A stretch of 17,598 nucleotides of DNA from Nocardioidaceae bacterium. Its GTDB lineage: Bacteria > Actinomycetota > Actinomycetes > Propionibacteriales > Nocardioidaceae. The stretch covers positions 1 to 17,598 of the forward strand of contig JACCSH010000235.1 of the NCBI GenBank assembly GCA_013813125.1, in the 5' to 3' direction. The notes under the pieces were generated by a model. That model had not been told where the DNA came from, did no database searches, and saw only the letters and a program-made list of their open reading frames with translations. Shown here piece by piece: positions 6,095-14,210 of this stretch. The position numbers and the translations under genes were made by a program. How positions within the stretch are numbered: position 1 is the first letter of the stretch; every line of letters begins with the position of its first letter.

Positions 6095-7179
6095 GCGGGC
6101 CGCTCACACAAGGCCGGACGGGCAGCTCGGGGGTTCGAACAGCAGCCTGCTTCGCAGACATCCCAGGCCGGGCCTAGCGCGCCGAGTGCGGACCTCTCAA
6201 CCACGAGACCGGACTCGACTTTGGAGCGCTCCACTAGCAGGTCCCGCACGGTCGCGACAAAGGCTGGATGTATGCCCGGCGTGGCCGCGCGAGCGAAGCC
6301 GAGGCCGAGCTTGTCGGCGGTGGCGGCCGCCTCGGTGTCGAGGTCATACAAGACCTCCACGTGGTCAGACACGAACCCGATCGGTAGCAGCACCACTGCT
6401 GGGGTGCCCCGCCGCGACAGGGTGGTGAGGTGCTCGTTGATGTCTGGCTCGAGCCACGGCACCCGCGGAGGTCCCGACCGGCTGCAGTACGCCAGGTCCC
6501 AGCCGTGGCGTCGCCCGGTCCGGCGAGCGATCTCCGCCTCGACTAGTTCGGCTGCCGAGTGGTGTTGGGTGACATACGCACGACCGCTCGGACCCGAGGA
6601 CGCGGCCATCTGAGTGGGGATGGAGTGCGTGACGAACACCAGACGGGCCACTTGTTCACCGCCGAGCGAGGCGAGCGCGGCCTCGCCGGCATCTGCGAAC
6701 GCCTCGACAAAACCCGGGTGGTTGAAGTAGTGGCGCAGCTTGTCGATCCGAGGGGCTGCTGCGGTGGTCGCCACCGCGTCGTACAGGTTCTCGCGGTACT
6801 GCCGGCAGCCGGAATACGACGAGTAGGCGCTGGTCACGAACGCTGCAGCCCGCCGGATGCCATCTCGGCTCATCTGAGCCAAGGTGTCTGCCAGATAGGG
6901 TTCCCAGTTGCGGTTGCCCCAGTAGACGGGTACGTCGACTCCGTGCGCGGCCAGGTCACTGTTTACCGCCTCCACCAGCGCTCGACATTGGTCGTTGATG
7001 GGGCTTCGGCCGCCCAGCTCGAAGTAGTGCTGGCCCACCTCCTCGAGCCGCTCGCGAGAGATGCCGCGTCCTCGAGTGACGTTCTCGAGGAAGGGCATCA
7101 CGTGTGCGGCCTCCTCCGGCCCACCGAACGAGAGAACGAGCAAGGCGTCGTACGGCGGCAGTGGACCGGTCGCGGGCAT
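6091..7179 (-). CDS. hemH: Ferrochelatase (probably coproporphyrin III ferrochelatase)
   Basis: Inserts Fe2+ into a porphyrin. In Gram-positive bacteria including actinobacteria the usual substrate is coproporphyrin III (CpfC), and family membership makes that the likely reaction here. The protein has 362 residues: LSFGGPE near the N terminus, the catalytic His185 in FVTHSIP, and [10 protein letters not shown] (272-281) with the metal-site Glu275. Cys125 (SSYSGCRQY) and three C-terminal cysteines (342, 346, 347 in VCEAGCC) could bind the [2Fe-2S] cluster known from actinobacterial and animal ferrochelatases. The ATG at 7177-7179 matches the usual N terminus and lies 6 nt from a -10 box. It forms an operon with suhB (ATGA overlap). 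Confidence 0.95.
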   Translation of the reverse strand: MPATGPLPPYDALLVLSFGGPEEAAHVMPFLENVTRGRGISRERLEEVGQHYFELGGRSPINDQCRALVEAVNSDLAAHGVDVPVYWGNRNWEPYLADTLAQMSRDGIRRAAAFVTSAYSSYSGCRQYRENLYDAVATTAAAPRIDKLRHYFNHPGFVEAFADAGEAALASLGGEQVARLVFVTHSIPTQMAASSGPSGRAYVTQHHSAAELVEAEIARRTGRRHGWDLAYCSRSGPPRVPWLEPDINEHLTTLSRRGTPAVVLLPIGFVSDHVEVLYDLDTEAAATADKLGLGFARAATPGIHPAFVATVRDLLVERSKVESGLVVERSALGALGPAWDVCEAGCCSNPRAARPALCERPA

Positions 7180-7213
7180 GGTCAGATTCTCCACGGCGCG
7201 CCTGACGTGTCGG
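7180..7213 (-). promoter_or_regulatory. Predicted leaderless promoter of hemH
   Basis: Minus strand: CCGACA (-35, 7208-7213), 16-nt spacer, GAGAAT (-10, 7186-7191), then 6 nt to the ATG. The GGAGA within the same region could instead serve as a weak ribosome-binding site. It lies back to back with the MFS gene promoter. Confidence 0.55.
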
Positions 7214-7236
7214 CAGCCGACTCTACGATTGCGGAC
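7202..7236 (+). promoter_or_regulatory. Predicted leaderless promoter of the MFS gene
   Basis: Plus strand: CTGACG (-35, 7202-7207; four of six to TTGACA), 16-nt spacer, TACGAT (-10, 7224-7229), then 7 nt to the ATG at 7237. There is no ribosome-binding site, which agrees with a leaderless mRNA. The -35 directly abuts the -35 of the divergent hemH promoter. Confidence 0.6.
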
Positions 7237-8457
7237 ATGTTGGCGCCTTATCGATCCGTGCTCGCGACGCCAGGCGCCATGGCATTCTGCGCGGCTGGGC
7301 TGCTTTCTCGGCTGCCCATATCCACGATGACACTGGGCATCGTCTTGCTCGTAGAGGCCCCCACGGGCTCCTACGGCTTCGCTGGGGCAGTCTCGGCGAC
7401 CTACATGGTCGGAGCCGCTGTGGTCTCCCCAGCCATGGCTCGCCTGATCGATCGGCTCGGTCAACACCGCGTTCTGCTGCCTGCCTACCTGGCGTTCGCA
7501 CTGAGTCTGGTGTGGCTCGTCCTGGCGCTCGAGCTCGGCTGGCACGATCTCTTTCTCTACTGCGCTGCGGCCGTCGCCGGCGTCGCCTACCCGCCGGTGG
7601 GAGCGTGCATTCGAGCCCGCTGGAGCTCTGCCCTGGGAGCAGGTCCAGCACTGCACACCGCCTTCTCGATCGAGTCGATGGTCGATGAGCTGATCTTCAT
7701 CCTTGGGCCCGTCCTTGTCACAGTGCTGGCGATCCAGGCCCATCCCGCCCTCGCCCTGCTGGCAGTCGCAGGTCTGGCTTCGACGGGAGGATGGTGGCTG
7801 TCCACGCAACGAGCGACTGAGCCTCCCGTGCGCGGGGTGAGTCGCGGCAGTCACGTGTCGCGCCTTCCCTGGGCCTGGCTGGCTCCGATGACCCTGGCTG
7901 CCGCGTGCCTCGGCTCCCTGTTCGGCTCTACGGAGGTGGTGACCGTCGCCTTCGCTGAAGAGCAAGGGGCGACCGAGGTCACCGGTCTACTGCTGGCAGG
8001 CTGGGCCGCGGGCAGCCTCATCGCCGGATTCGTGACCGGAGCCGTCCAGTGGGCACAGTCGGCGCTTCAGCGTTACCGCTGGGGCACGCTCGGCCTGGCG
8101 GCCGCCGTGACCCCGCTCCCGTTCGTCGACAACCTCTGGGCACTGGGAGTGGCGCTCTTCGTGGCGGGCTTCGCCATCAGCCCGACAGTGGTTGCCACGA
8201 TGTCGCTGGTCGAAGCAACGGTTCCCGCGGGCCGGCTCACCGAGGGCATCAGCTGGGTCTCAACCGGCATTGCCTTCGGTATTGCCCCGGGCGCGGCGGT
8301 CGCCGGTCGACTGGTCGACGGCTTCGGTGCGAGCACCGGGTTCGTTGTCCCGGTTGTCGGCGGGGTGCTTGCGGCGCTCATCGCCTGGTCGACGGGCCAA
8401 CGACATGTCTCGGCAGATCACGACAATGTCGCCGGTGAGGTCGCCGCGAGACACTGA
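7237..8457 (+). CDS. MFS transporter
   Basis: A 406-residue integral membrane protein with about twelve hydrophobic segments in two halves, separated by a hydrophilic loop near residues 188-210 ([20 protein letters not shown]). The loop between helices 2 and 3 carries the MFS motif A-like [16 protein letters not shown], as in drug and metabolite exporters. The substrate is not readable. It is divergent from hemH with only 57 bp between, so joint control with heme synthesis, or a heme/porphyrin-linked transport role, is possible but unproven. The ATG at 7237 is chosen for its promoter spacing; an in-frame GTG at 7207 would give 10 more residues but lies inside the predicted promoter. Downstream is sepH, in the same direction. 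Confidence 0.9.
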   Translation: MLAPYRSVLATPGAMAFCAAGLLSRLPISTMTLGIVLLVEAPTGSYGFAGAVSATYMVGAAVVSPAMARLIDRLGQHRVLLPAYLAFALSLVWLVLALELGWHDLFLYCAAAVAGVAYPPVGACIRARWSSALGAGPALHTAFSIESMVDELIFILGPVLVTVLAIQAHPALALLAVAGLASTGGWWLSTQRATEPPVRGVSRGSHVSRLPWAWLAPMTLAAACLGSLFGSTEVVTVAFAEEQGATEVTGLLLAGWAAGSLIAGFVTGAVQWAQSALQRYRWGTLGLAAAVTPLPFVDNLWALGVALFVAGFAISPTVVATMSLVEATVPAGRLTEGISWVSTGIAFGIAPGAAVAGRLVDGFGASTGFVVPVVGGVLAALIAWSTGQRHVSADHDNVAGEVAARH

Positions 8458-8479
8458 GTGCGTGTTAGATAGCGAGAGG

Positions 8480-8508
8480 GAGCGGTGCGCTGCTGTAGCG
8501 CCCCGCTC
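8480..8508 (+). terminator. Strong hairpin between MFS gene and sepH
   Basis: A 12-bp stem with one mismatch (arms 8480-8491 and 8497-8508, GAGCGGTGCGCT and AGCGCCCCGCTC) closes a 5-nt loop GCTGT. It begins 22 nt after the MFS stop. There is no T tract, so it may be a T-less actinobacterial terminator for the MFS gene or a structured part of the sepH leader. Confidence 0.5.
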
Positions 8509-8558
8509 GCACGCCAAGACCAAGGCGCACCCCACATGTCAGGGTGCGAAAGGAGATC

Positions 8559-9581
8559 ATGCGCAAGCTCACTCTCGTCGGGTTGAGTGGTGACGGCCAA
8601 GAGGTCGTCCTCGTCGATGACGCGGGCAGCGAGTTTGTGACCCCTGCAGACGACAGGCTGCGCGCTGCACTTCGAGGTGACCGCGCCCGGCTCGGCCAGT
8701 TGGAGATCGAGATGCAAAGTGCCCTGCGCCCCCGCGACATCCAAGCCCTTATCCGGGCGGGTGAGTCCCCAGAGACCGTTGCTGCGACGGCTCAGGTGTC
8801 CGTCGACAAGATCATGGCCTACTGCGTACCGGTCCTTGCCGAGCGCCAACACATTGCCGATCTGGCCCAGCGCAGCCATGTGCGCCGAAAAAGCGCCGAC
8901 GGTCCGGCACGGCGCCTTGCCGATGTCGTGGTCGAGCGGCTGCGCGGTCGGGGAGTGGATCCCGAGAGCTGCCAGTGGGACGCTCGGCGAAGAGAGGACG
9001 GCCGGTGGGTGGTGGAGGTGTCGTACATCTCCGGTGAACGTGAGCGGCAGGGCAAGTTTGTGTTCGACGCCGCGGGCCGCTACTCAGTGGCCGACGACGA
9101 CGAGGCGCGGTGGCTGACTGGTGAGCGCCAGTCGACGACCAAGGGACCACAACCCCGAGAGGGTGCCCAGCCCAATGAGCGCCGGTTGGCTGCTGTGCCC
9201 GACGACGACGACCTGCTCAGCCTCTCAGGAGTCGAAGCAGAATCCCGTGTCTTCGATGCCGAGGGCACCGACGACCTGACCGCCGTCGTACGCGCTGTCC
9301 ATGAGGCGGATGCGGATCCGGCGGACACCGCTGAGGGAGCCGCGGCGACACCCGCGGCGCAGCCAATGTCGAGTCGAAACGATGCAGACGGTGCAGACGA
9401 TGCGGACGGTGCACCGCGCGCGACCGACGAGGCGGTCCGTGCACCGCGGGAGACTGACGAGTCGGTCCGTGCGCCGAGGGAGACTGAGCCCACACCCACT
9501 GCCCGGCGACGACGCACGGGCAAGCGAGCAAGCGTGCCGACCTGGGACGAGATCATGTTCGGCAAGGGCAAGCAGGACTGA
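8559..9581 (+). CDS. sepH: Septation protein SepH (DUF3071), FtsZ regulator
   Basis: In Streptomyces and mycobacteria SepH binds FtsZ and promotes its assembly at division sites. This 340-residue protein has the family layout: an N-terminal beta-rich start (MRKLTLVGLSGDGQEVVL), the conserved LRAALRGDRARLGQLEIEM segment, a helix-turn-helix-like region (about 57-90, RPRDIQALIRAGESPETVAA), a second globular part to about 190, a long acidic and repetitive linker (200-320), and the conserved C-terminal tail VPTWDEIMFG (326-335). The ATG at 8559 fits the family N terminus and follows AAAGGAG, though the spacing is short; an in-frame GTG at 8544 is the alternative. The linker carries tandem ten-residue repeats. 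It converges with the phosphodiesterase gene over only 6 bp. Confidence 0.93.
   Translation: MRKLTLVGLSGDGQEVVLVDDAGSEFVTPADDRLRAALRGDRARLGQLEIEMQSALRPRDIQALIRAGESPETVAATAQVSVDKIMAYCVPVLAERQHIADLAQRSHVRRKSADGPARRLADVVVERLRGRGVDPESCQWDARRREDGRWVVEVSYISGERERQGKFVFDAAGRYSVADDDEARWLTGERQSTTKGPQPREGAQPNERRLAAVPDDDDLLSLSGVEAESRVFDAEGTDDLTAVVRAVHEADADPADTAEGAAATPAAQPMSSRNDADGADDADGAPRATDEAVRAPRETDESVRAPRETEPTPTARRRRTGKRASVPTWDEIMFGKGKQD
9378..9488 (+). repeat. Tandem repeats in the sepH linker
   Basis: Residues 285-310 are about 2.6 copies of a ten-residue unit (VRAPRETDES-like), 30 bp at the DNA level, at about 9411-9488. Just before it, DADGA repeats (about 9378-9413). This is low-complexity coding sequence in a region expected to be disordered, and a likely place for copy-number change. 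Confidence 0.75.
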
Positions 9582-9587
9582 GCCCGG

Positions 9588-10724
9588 TCAGTCGCCGCTG
9601 TCCACCAGCAAGGGGACGAGCATCTCGTCGCACGTCAATGATCCGTGGAGGCCGATAAGCGCGGCCTCCTCCGGCCGTTGCTCAGTAGCGACCACTGCTC
9701 CGCTTCCTCGGCTGGCCACCATCACGTCTCCGAGTCGGGCCCGGACATGAGAGTCCACGGAGCCGAACCACCCCTCGTCGATAGCCTGGTCGCGCGTCAC
9801 CACCCAAGCGTTCTCTCCCATCTGCTCGCGCCACTCGAAGGCGACGCGCTCAACGGCCCCCTCGTCGCAGTAAAGGTGGCGGAAACGGGCCTCTCCTCCG
9901 AACAGGTGCACCCCCTGCAACAGGTGGGGGTGCTGGTCGACGTCGAGCTTGAGGTCAGGCGAGGCGTCCACCATGCCGTGGTCTGCGACCACGACCAGGG
10001 CCGTTTGCCGAGGGAGCGCCTCGCGCAGCTGCGCCGCGAAGGCGTCGGCTGCGGACAACTGGTGTTCCCAGGCCCAGGACCTGGTGCCAGAGTGATGCCC
10101 GGTCGAGTCCAGTTCGCCTTCGTACACGTAGGTCAATGAGGTCGTCTCCGCCGCTGCTCGGACGGCCGCCGAGATGCGTTCGCCGATCGTGTCCGCGCCG
10201 ATGAAGGTGGCACCCCGCTGACTCGCGATGCTCAGGCCGGAGCCCTCGAAGCGCCGCTTGCTGACAGACGTGGTGGACACCCCCGCTGTCGCTGCCCGCT
10301 CGAACGCTGTCTCATGCGGCTGCCAGACGTGGGGGTCGACGTCGTCGCGGTCCCACTCGAGCGCGTTCAGCAGTTCGTTGGTTCCTGGAATACGCGAGGT
10401 GAAGCCGACGACACCGTGCGCACCGGGCGGCAGTCCGGTGCCCAAACTGGTCAGACTGGTCGCCGTCGTCGACGGGACACCGCAGGTGAGGGGCTCTGTT
10501 CCGTCGGCAAGTGAGGAGAGATACGGAGCGAACTCGGCGCGAGAGCGCAACAGGTTCCAGCCCAGCCCGTCGACGAGGAAGACGACATATGACTCTGCCT
10601 GCGGAAGCCCGAGCACATTGGACCACCCGGGAGTCCCAAGGGCCGCCACCGCAGAGGGGATGACATCGCCAAGGGAGCCGCCGAAATAGTGCGGAAGCAC
10701 TCCCTCCGCACAGATCGTCGTCAC
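9588..10724 (-). CDS. Alkaline-phosphatase-superfamily phosphodiesterase / nucleotide pyrophosphatase
   Basis: A 378-residue two-metal hydrolase of the type I phosphodiesterase/nucleotide pyrophosphatase family. The metal and nucleophile motifs appear in order: Asp52 in VDGLGW, the catalytic Thr in PSTTATSLTSLGTG (84-97), LDSTGHHSG with Asp206 and His210, ADHGM with Asp248 and His249, and His360 in GLHGSLTCDEM. No signal peptide is seen, so it is probably cytosolic. The substrate is unknown; the family cleaves phosphodiester or pyrophosphate bonds in nucleotides and related molecules. The GTG at 10722-10724 overlaps the TGA of the DUF5998 gene as GTGA, so the two are one operon and probably coupled. 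Confidence 0.9.
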   Translation of the reverse strand: MTTICAEGVLPHYFGGSLGDVIPSAVAALGTPGWSNVLGLPQAESYVVFLVDGLGWNLLRSRAEFAPYLSSLADGTEPLTCGVPSTTATSLTSLGTGLPPGAHGVVGFTSRIPGTNELLNALEWDRDDVDPHVWQPHETAFERAATAGVSTTSVSKRRFEGSGLSIASQRGATFIGADTIGERISAAVRAAAETTSLTYVYEGELDSTGHHSGTRSWAWEHQLSAADAFAAQLREALPRQTALVVVADHGMVDASPDLKLDVDQHPHLLQGVHLFGGEARFRHLYCDEGAVERVAFEWREQMGENAWVVTRDQAIDEGWFGSVDSHVRARLGDVMVASRGSGAVVATEQRPEEAALIGLHGSLTCDEMLVPLLVDSGD

Positions 10725-11314
10725 CTGCGCACGGTCGCGGCATTGAGTGCTTGGGCGAAGTCGAGCAGGCGCTCGACGGCAGCAACGCCGTCAGCGCTGG
10801 AACTGATCCGCAGGGCGAAGTCCTCAGCCGCCAAGGTGCCGCTGTAACCATGGTCGGCGACGCAGTCGGGGTCACCGCAGGTGGCGGGCTCGAGATCCAG
10901 CCGGCGGACGGCCCCCCAGCCGACGGTGAGAACGGCTTCTGTCACCCGAGGCGCTTGTGGGCCTGATGTCGCGCCCGGGTTGGCGACCATGCGGGTTACG
11001 GCGACACTACCGATCCGCTCAAGTGGAATCGCCTCGGTAGAGGTCGAGGCGTAGGGCTCCGGCAGCAGGTCGTCAGGTGGGTGCTCGTCGGTGTGCGCGA
11101 CCAGCAGTCGGGTTGGCGTGAGGACCAAGACCGTCACATGCCGACGTACCTCATCATGGTCGAACGTCGGCTCGTGATGGATGACATAACCGGCCACGGA
11201 TTCCCCCGCGACAGCAGAAGCCACCGCATCACCGACCACGGCTGGGTAGTAACCGACCTCCTCGATGGCGTTGCTCAGCTCGTCGGCTCGGTCGATCACA
11301 GTTCCCTCGTGCAT
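10721..11314 (-). CDS. DUF5998 family protein
   Basis: A 197-residue soluble protein, matching an actinobacterial family of unknown function (DUF5998) that recurs next to this phosphodiesterase and sepH. A helical N terminus (DELSNAIEEVGYYPAVVGDAV) is followed by a beta-rich middle (HHEPTFDHDEVRRHVTVLVL, then PTRLLVAHTDEHPPDD, IPLERIGSVAVTRMV) with some likeness to PH-like folds. A CGDPDC motif (Cys146, Cys151) then a DHGYSGT segment follows, possibly a metal or disulfide site. It ends in a helix. The start ATG 11312-11314 lies 6 nt behind GAGGAT, which could be a -10 box or a ribosome-binding site. No function is claimed; the GTGA overlap ties it to the phosphodiesterase. Confidence 0.85.
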   Translation of the reverse strand: MHEGTVIDRADELSNAIEEVGYYPAVVGDAVASAVAGESVAGYVIHHEPTFDHDEVRRHVTVLVLTPTRLLVAHTDEHPPDDLLPEPYASTSTEAIPLERIGSVAVTRMVANPGATSGPQAPRVTEAVLTVGWGAVRRLDLEPATCGDPDCVADHGYSGTLAAEDFALRISSSADGVAAVERLLDFAQALNAATVRR

Positions 11315-11326
11315 GGGCCCATCCTC
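11315..11326 (-). promoter_or_regulatory. Start-proximal GAGGAT element of the DUF5998 gene
   Basis: GAGGAT (11321-11326, minus strand) ends 6 nt before the ATG. The position fits a -10 box of a leaderless mRNA, but GAGGA at this distance also fits a ribosome-binding site, so the two readings cannot be separated by eye. Confidence 0.3.
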
Positions 11327-11433
11327 GCACGCATCAGGGGACCGAGCGCCCGAGCCGAGATATGAGCGATGTCAGCCACCTGCTGCCGGCTCGAGCATTG
11401 GCTCCTTTGTCGTACCAGCTTCTCTGCGACGGT

Positions 11434-14136
11434 TCAGCTGCCGAGGGTGCTCTCGATGCCAGTCGGAGCCGTCAGCCTCCTGCTGAACCAGTCGCTGCGT
11501 GCCTCACGCACCGGCGCGACCCGGCCGCTGACCCGCAAGACCTCGGCACCCTCAGCACCTGCCATGACCAGTCCCAGGTCGAGCTTCTGCACCTCGGGCA
11601 GCTCGTCCTTCAGGATCGCCACCCGTTGGATCAGCTGCTCGAGGCGCACAACGTTGATCGCATCTGAGCCTCGGTATCCGAAGAACAGGGGGGCCGCCCG
11701 TACGTCTCGCACCAGGTCGGCCGCGTCGGAGTCGGTGAGTGGCGGGATGCGATAGGAGACGTCGCCGAGCAGCTCCGCGACCGTCCCCGCCATACCGAAG
11801 GAGATGACCGGTCCGAATCGGCGGTCCTCTAGAGCGCCGATCCGCACAGGGATGCCTGGCTTGGCCATCGGTTGCACGACCAAATCCGCTTCATCGGGCT
11901 GGTCGCTCATTGCCGTGAGGTTCATCCAGGCCGCGCGCATGTCGATCTCGTCGTCGATGTTGCGCCACACGTGCGCGAGGTCGGGGCGCTGCTGCAACGG
12001 AGTGGAAGCGGCCTTCAGGACCACATCCCACCCGAACGACTCCCCAACTGTGATCGCTTCCTCCAAGGTCGCGACGGAGGTGAGGGGGGCAACGGCGATG
12101 CCGTAGCAACCGACGAGGGCGCATACTTCGTCGTCGGTCAACTCTGCACCGTCGGGCGACCGGGCGAACACCTGGCTCGCGATCTGACGAGCCCGACCCG
12201 AGTCGACGTCATCGAACACCGGCAATCTGCTCGGCGGGCGATTCGCCCAATAGGAGTAGTCGACAGCCCGCCGCAGTGCGCGCACCGCTGCCTCGGGTGC
12301 CGGGTACGACGGCACCGAGCCTCGACCTGCTGAGCCGGTTCGGTCGGGGGCGCGAAGCAGCTCCGGCACCCCTTGACGCGCCAGGAAGGTAGAGACAACT
12401 GGCTTGTTCGACTGCTGTCCCACCGTGGCAAGCACCTGGGCCACCTGCTCGTCGGACGAGTTCAGTGGCGGCGTGTAGACAGCGATCACCGCGTCGACGT
12501 TGGGATCCTCGATCGCCTCGTCAAGCCCGCGCTCGAAGTCGTCGGCTGACGCCTCAGCCCCCAAGGACAACGACTTCTCCACATCCAGCCCGGCCGCCAG
12601 CGCCGAGTCGGCGGCGAGCAGGCCGAGCGCATCGGAGTTGCCGACGACAGCGACCCGCGGACCCATCGGCAGTGGCTGGTGCGCGAGGAGCTGGCCGACG
12701 TCGAGCATCTCGTCGAGGGTGTCGACCAGGATCACTCCGGCCTGCCTGAACATGGCGTCGACGGCTGCGGCGGGCACGGCGGGAGACCGCTCGGCGTGAC
12801 CGACGGCCGCGCCTTCGGTGTTGCGTCCGGACTTGACGGCGACGACCGGTTTGCTGCGACCGACACGACGAGCGATGCGGGAGAACTTGCGCGGGTTGCC
12901 CAGTGACTCCAGATACAGCAGCACCACCTCGGTGGCCCCGTCCTCCTCCCAGTACTGCAAGAGGTCATTCCCGGACACGTCGGCGCGGTTGCCGGCGGAG
13001 ATGAACGTCGACAGTCCCAGCTCTCGGCGGCCGACCGCGTCGAGAATGGCCAGGCCGAGCGCGCCCGACTGACAGAAGAACCCCACCCTGCCCCGTGGCG
13101 GCAATGTCGGCGCGAGTGATGCGTTGAGAGACACGTCTGCGGCGGTGTTGATGACTCCCAGACAGTTCGGCCCGATCAAGCGAAGGCCGTAGGAGCGGGC
13201 GAGTCCGACCAGCCTGCGTTGTCGTCGGCGGCCCTCGTCGCCGATCTCGGCGAAGCCACTGGAGATCACGATGAGCCCGTGGACGCCCTTGGCCGCGCAG
13301 TCGAGCACGACGTCTGGAACGGCGTCCGCAGGCACGGCGACAACGGCGAGGTCGACCTGGTTCGGGATGTCCTGCACGGACTTGTATGCCGGCATGCCTG
13401 CGACCGCCTCGGCAACAGGGTTGACGGCGTAGACACGACCCGAGTAGCCCGCCAGCACCAAGTTGCGCACCAAGGTGGCACCCGCCTTCTCCTGGCGACG
13501 GCTCGCACCGATGATCGCGACACTCCGCGCCTCGAATAGGCGGGCCATGGACCGCGCCTCGGAACGATGCTCGCGGGAGCGCATCACTCCTACCGCGGTG
13601 TCGGTGGCCTCTATGGGGAAGACGAGCCGCAGCACACCATCGTTCAGTCCGCCGTCCACGGAGTAGCCCGCGTCACGGAGGGTCTGGATCATGCGCCCGT
13701 TGTCGGGCAGCACCTCGGCAAGAAACCGTGACACTCCACGCTCTCGTCCGGCCTGGGCCAGGTGCTCGAGCAACAGCTGGGCCACCCCGCGCCCCTGGTG
13801 CGCGTCCTCGACCAGAAAGGCGACCTCCGCCTCGCTGCTGTCGAGCCGGTCAAAACGGCCGACCGCGATCATCTGCTCTCCCACCGTCATCACAAAAGCG
13901 ACCCTTTCGAGGTGGTCGACGTGCGTGAAGCGGTGGACGTCGCGCTCGGACAGCGATGGGTACGGCGCGAAGAAGCGCATGTATTTGGACTCTGGGGACA
14001 CCCGGGCGTAGAACTCGACGAGCATCTGGGCATCGTCTGGGCGGATCGGGCGAAGCCGAGCGGCACCACCGTCGAGGAGCAGGACGTCAGCCTCCCAATG
14101 TGCGGGATAACTCACCTGCTCCTCATGCTCGGTCAC
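11434..14136 (-). CDS. GNAT acetyltransferase fused to ADP-forming acyl-CoA ligase-like protein (Pat-type)
   Basis: A 900-residue cytosolic protein. Domains in order: a GNAT acetyltransferase (about 28-175; acetyl-CoA loop HQGRGVAQLLLEHL at 113-126), a CoA-binding Rossmann domain (200-295, SVAIIGASRRQEKAG), flavodoxin-like succinyl-CoA-synthetase domains (320-620, IGPNCLGVIN and FCQSGALG) and an ATP-grasp domain (655-875). This is the build of protein lysine acetyltransferases that switch off acyl-CoA synthetases. In Salmonella Pat the GNAT lies at the C terminus; N-terminal GNAT forms are known in actinobacteria. A His (447) lies in the region of the phospho-His loop of true ligases but the surrounding sequence is altered (GHAERS), so ligase activity is doubtful. 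It is divergent, 74 bp away, from a likely target synthetase. The GTG start at 14136 lies 6 nt behind TAGGTT. Confidence 0.9.
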   Translation of the reverse strand: MTEHEEQVSYPAHWEADVLLLDGGAARLRPIRPDDAQMLVEFYARVSPESKYMRFFAPYPSLSERDVHRFTHVDHLERVAFVMTVGEQMIAVGRFDRLDSSEAEVAFLVEDAHQGRGVAQLLLEHLAQAGRERGVSRFLAEVLPDNGRMIQTLRDAGYSVDGGLNDGVLRLVFPIEATDTAVGVMRSREHRSEARSMARLFEARSVAIIGASRRQEKAGATLVRNLVLAGYSGRVYAVNPVAEAVAGMPAYKSVQDIPNQVDLAVVAVPADAVPDVVLDCAAKGVHGLIVISSGFAEIGDEGRRRQRRLVGLARSYGLRLIGPNCLGVINTAADVSLNASLAPTLPPRGRVGFFCQSGALGLAILDAVGRRELGLSTFISAGNRADVSGNDLLQYWEEDGATEVVLLYLESLGNPRKFSRIARRVGRSKPVVAVKSGRNTEGAAVGHAERSPAVPAAAVDAMFRQAGVILVDTLDEMLDVGQLLAHQPLPMGPRVAVVGNSDALGLLAADSALAAGLDVEKSLSLGAEASADDFERGLDEAIEDPNVDAVIAVYTPPLNSSDEQVAQVLATVGQQSNKPVVSTFLARQGVPELLRAPDRTGSAGRGSVPSYPAPEAAVRALRRAVDYSYWANRPPSRLPVFDDVDSGRARQIASQVFARSPDGAELTDDEVCALVGCYGIAVAPLTSVATLEEAITVGESFGWDVVLKAASTPLQQRPDLAHVWRNIDDEIDMRAAWMNLTAMSDQPDEADLVVQPMAKPGIPVRIGALEDRRFGPVISFGMAGTVAELLGDVSYRIPPLTDSDAADLVRDVRAAPLFFGYRGSDAINVVRLEQLIQRVAILKDELPEVQKLDLGLVMAGAEGAEVLRVSGRVAPVREARSDWFSRRLTAPTGIESTLGS

Positions 14137-14148
14137 GCTTGAAACCTA
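14137..14148 (-). promoter_or_regulatory. Predicted leaderless promoter of the Pat-type gene
   Basis: TAGGTT (14143-14148, minus strand) fits TAnnnT and ends 6 nt before the GTG start. No good -35 and no ribosome-binding site are seen, which fits a leaderless mRNA. Confidence 0.5.
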
Positions 14149-14198
14149 TCCGGTCGCGCGAGGAGAAGCTGCGCTCGACGGCTGGCTGGAATGAAGAG

Positions 14199-14210
14199 CA
14201 AGATACGTCC
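14199..14210 (+). promoter_or_regulatory. Weak -10-like box of the acyl-CoA synthetase gene
   Basis: CAAGAT (14199-14204) ends 6 nt before the ATG at 14211. It matches the pattern seen at other genes of the window but is a weak hexamer, and no -35 is evident. Confidence 0.3.

Noticed and set aside
6559..7236. 226-codon upstream extension of the MFS frame
   Set aside because: It is antisense to hemH and hydrophilic, and crosses the shared promoter region; the transporter begins at 7237.
7180..7965. 262-codon upstream extension of the ferrochelatase frame
   Set aside because: The extension is antisense to the MFS gene, has no ferrochelatase character, and the family N terminus and promoter fit the ATG at 7179.
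13956..14210. 85-codon upstream extension of the acyl-CoA synthetase frame
   Set aside because: It is antisense to the GNAT domain of the neighbour and lacks synthetase features.
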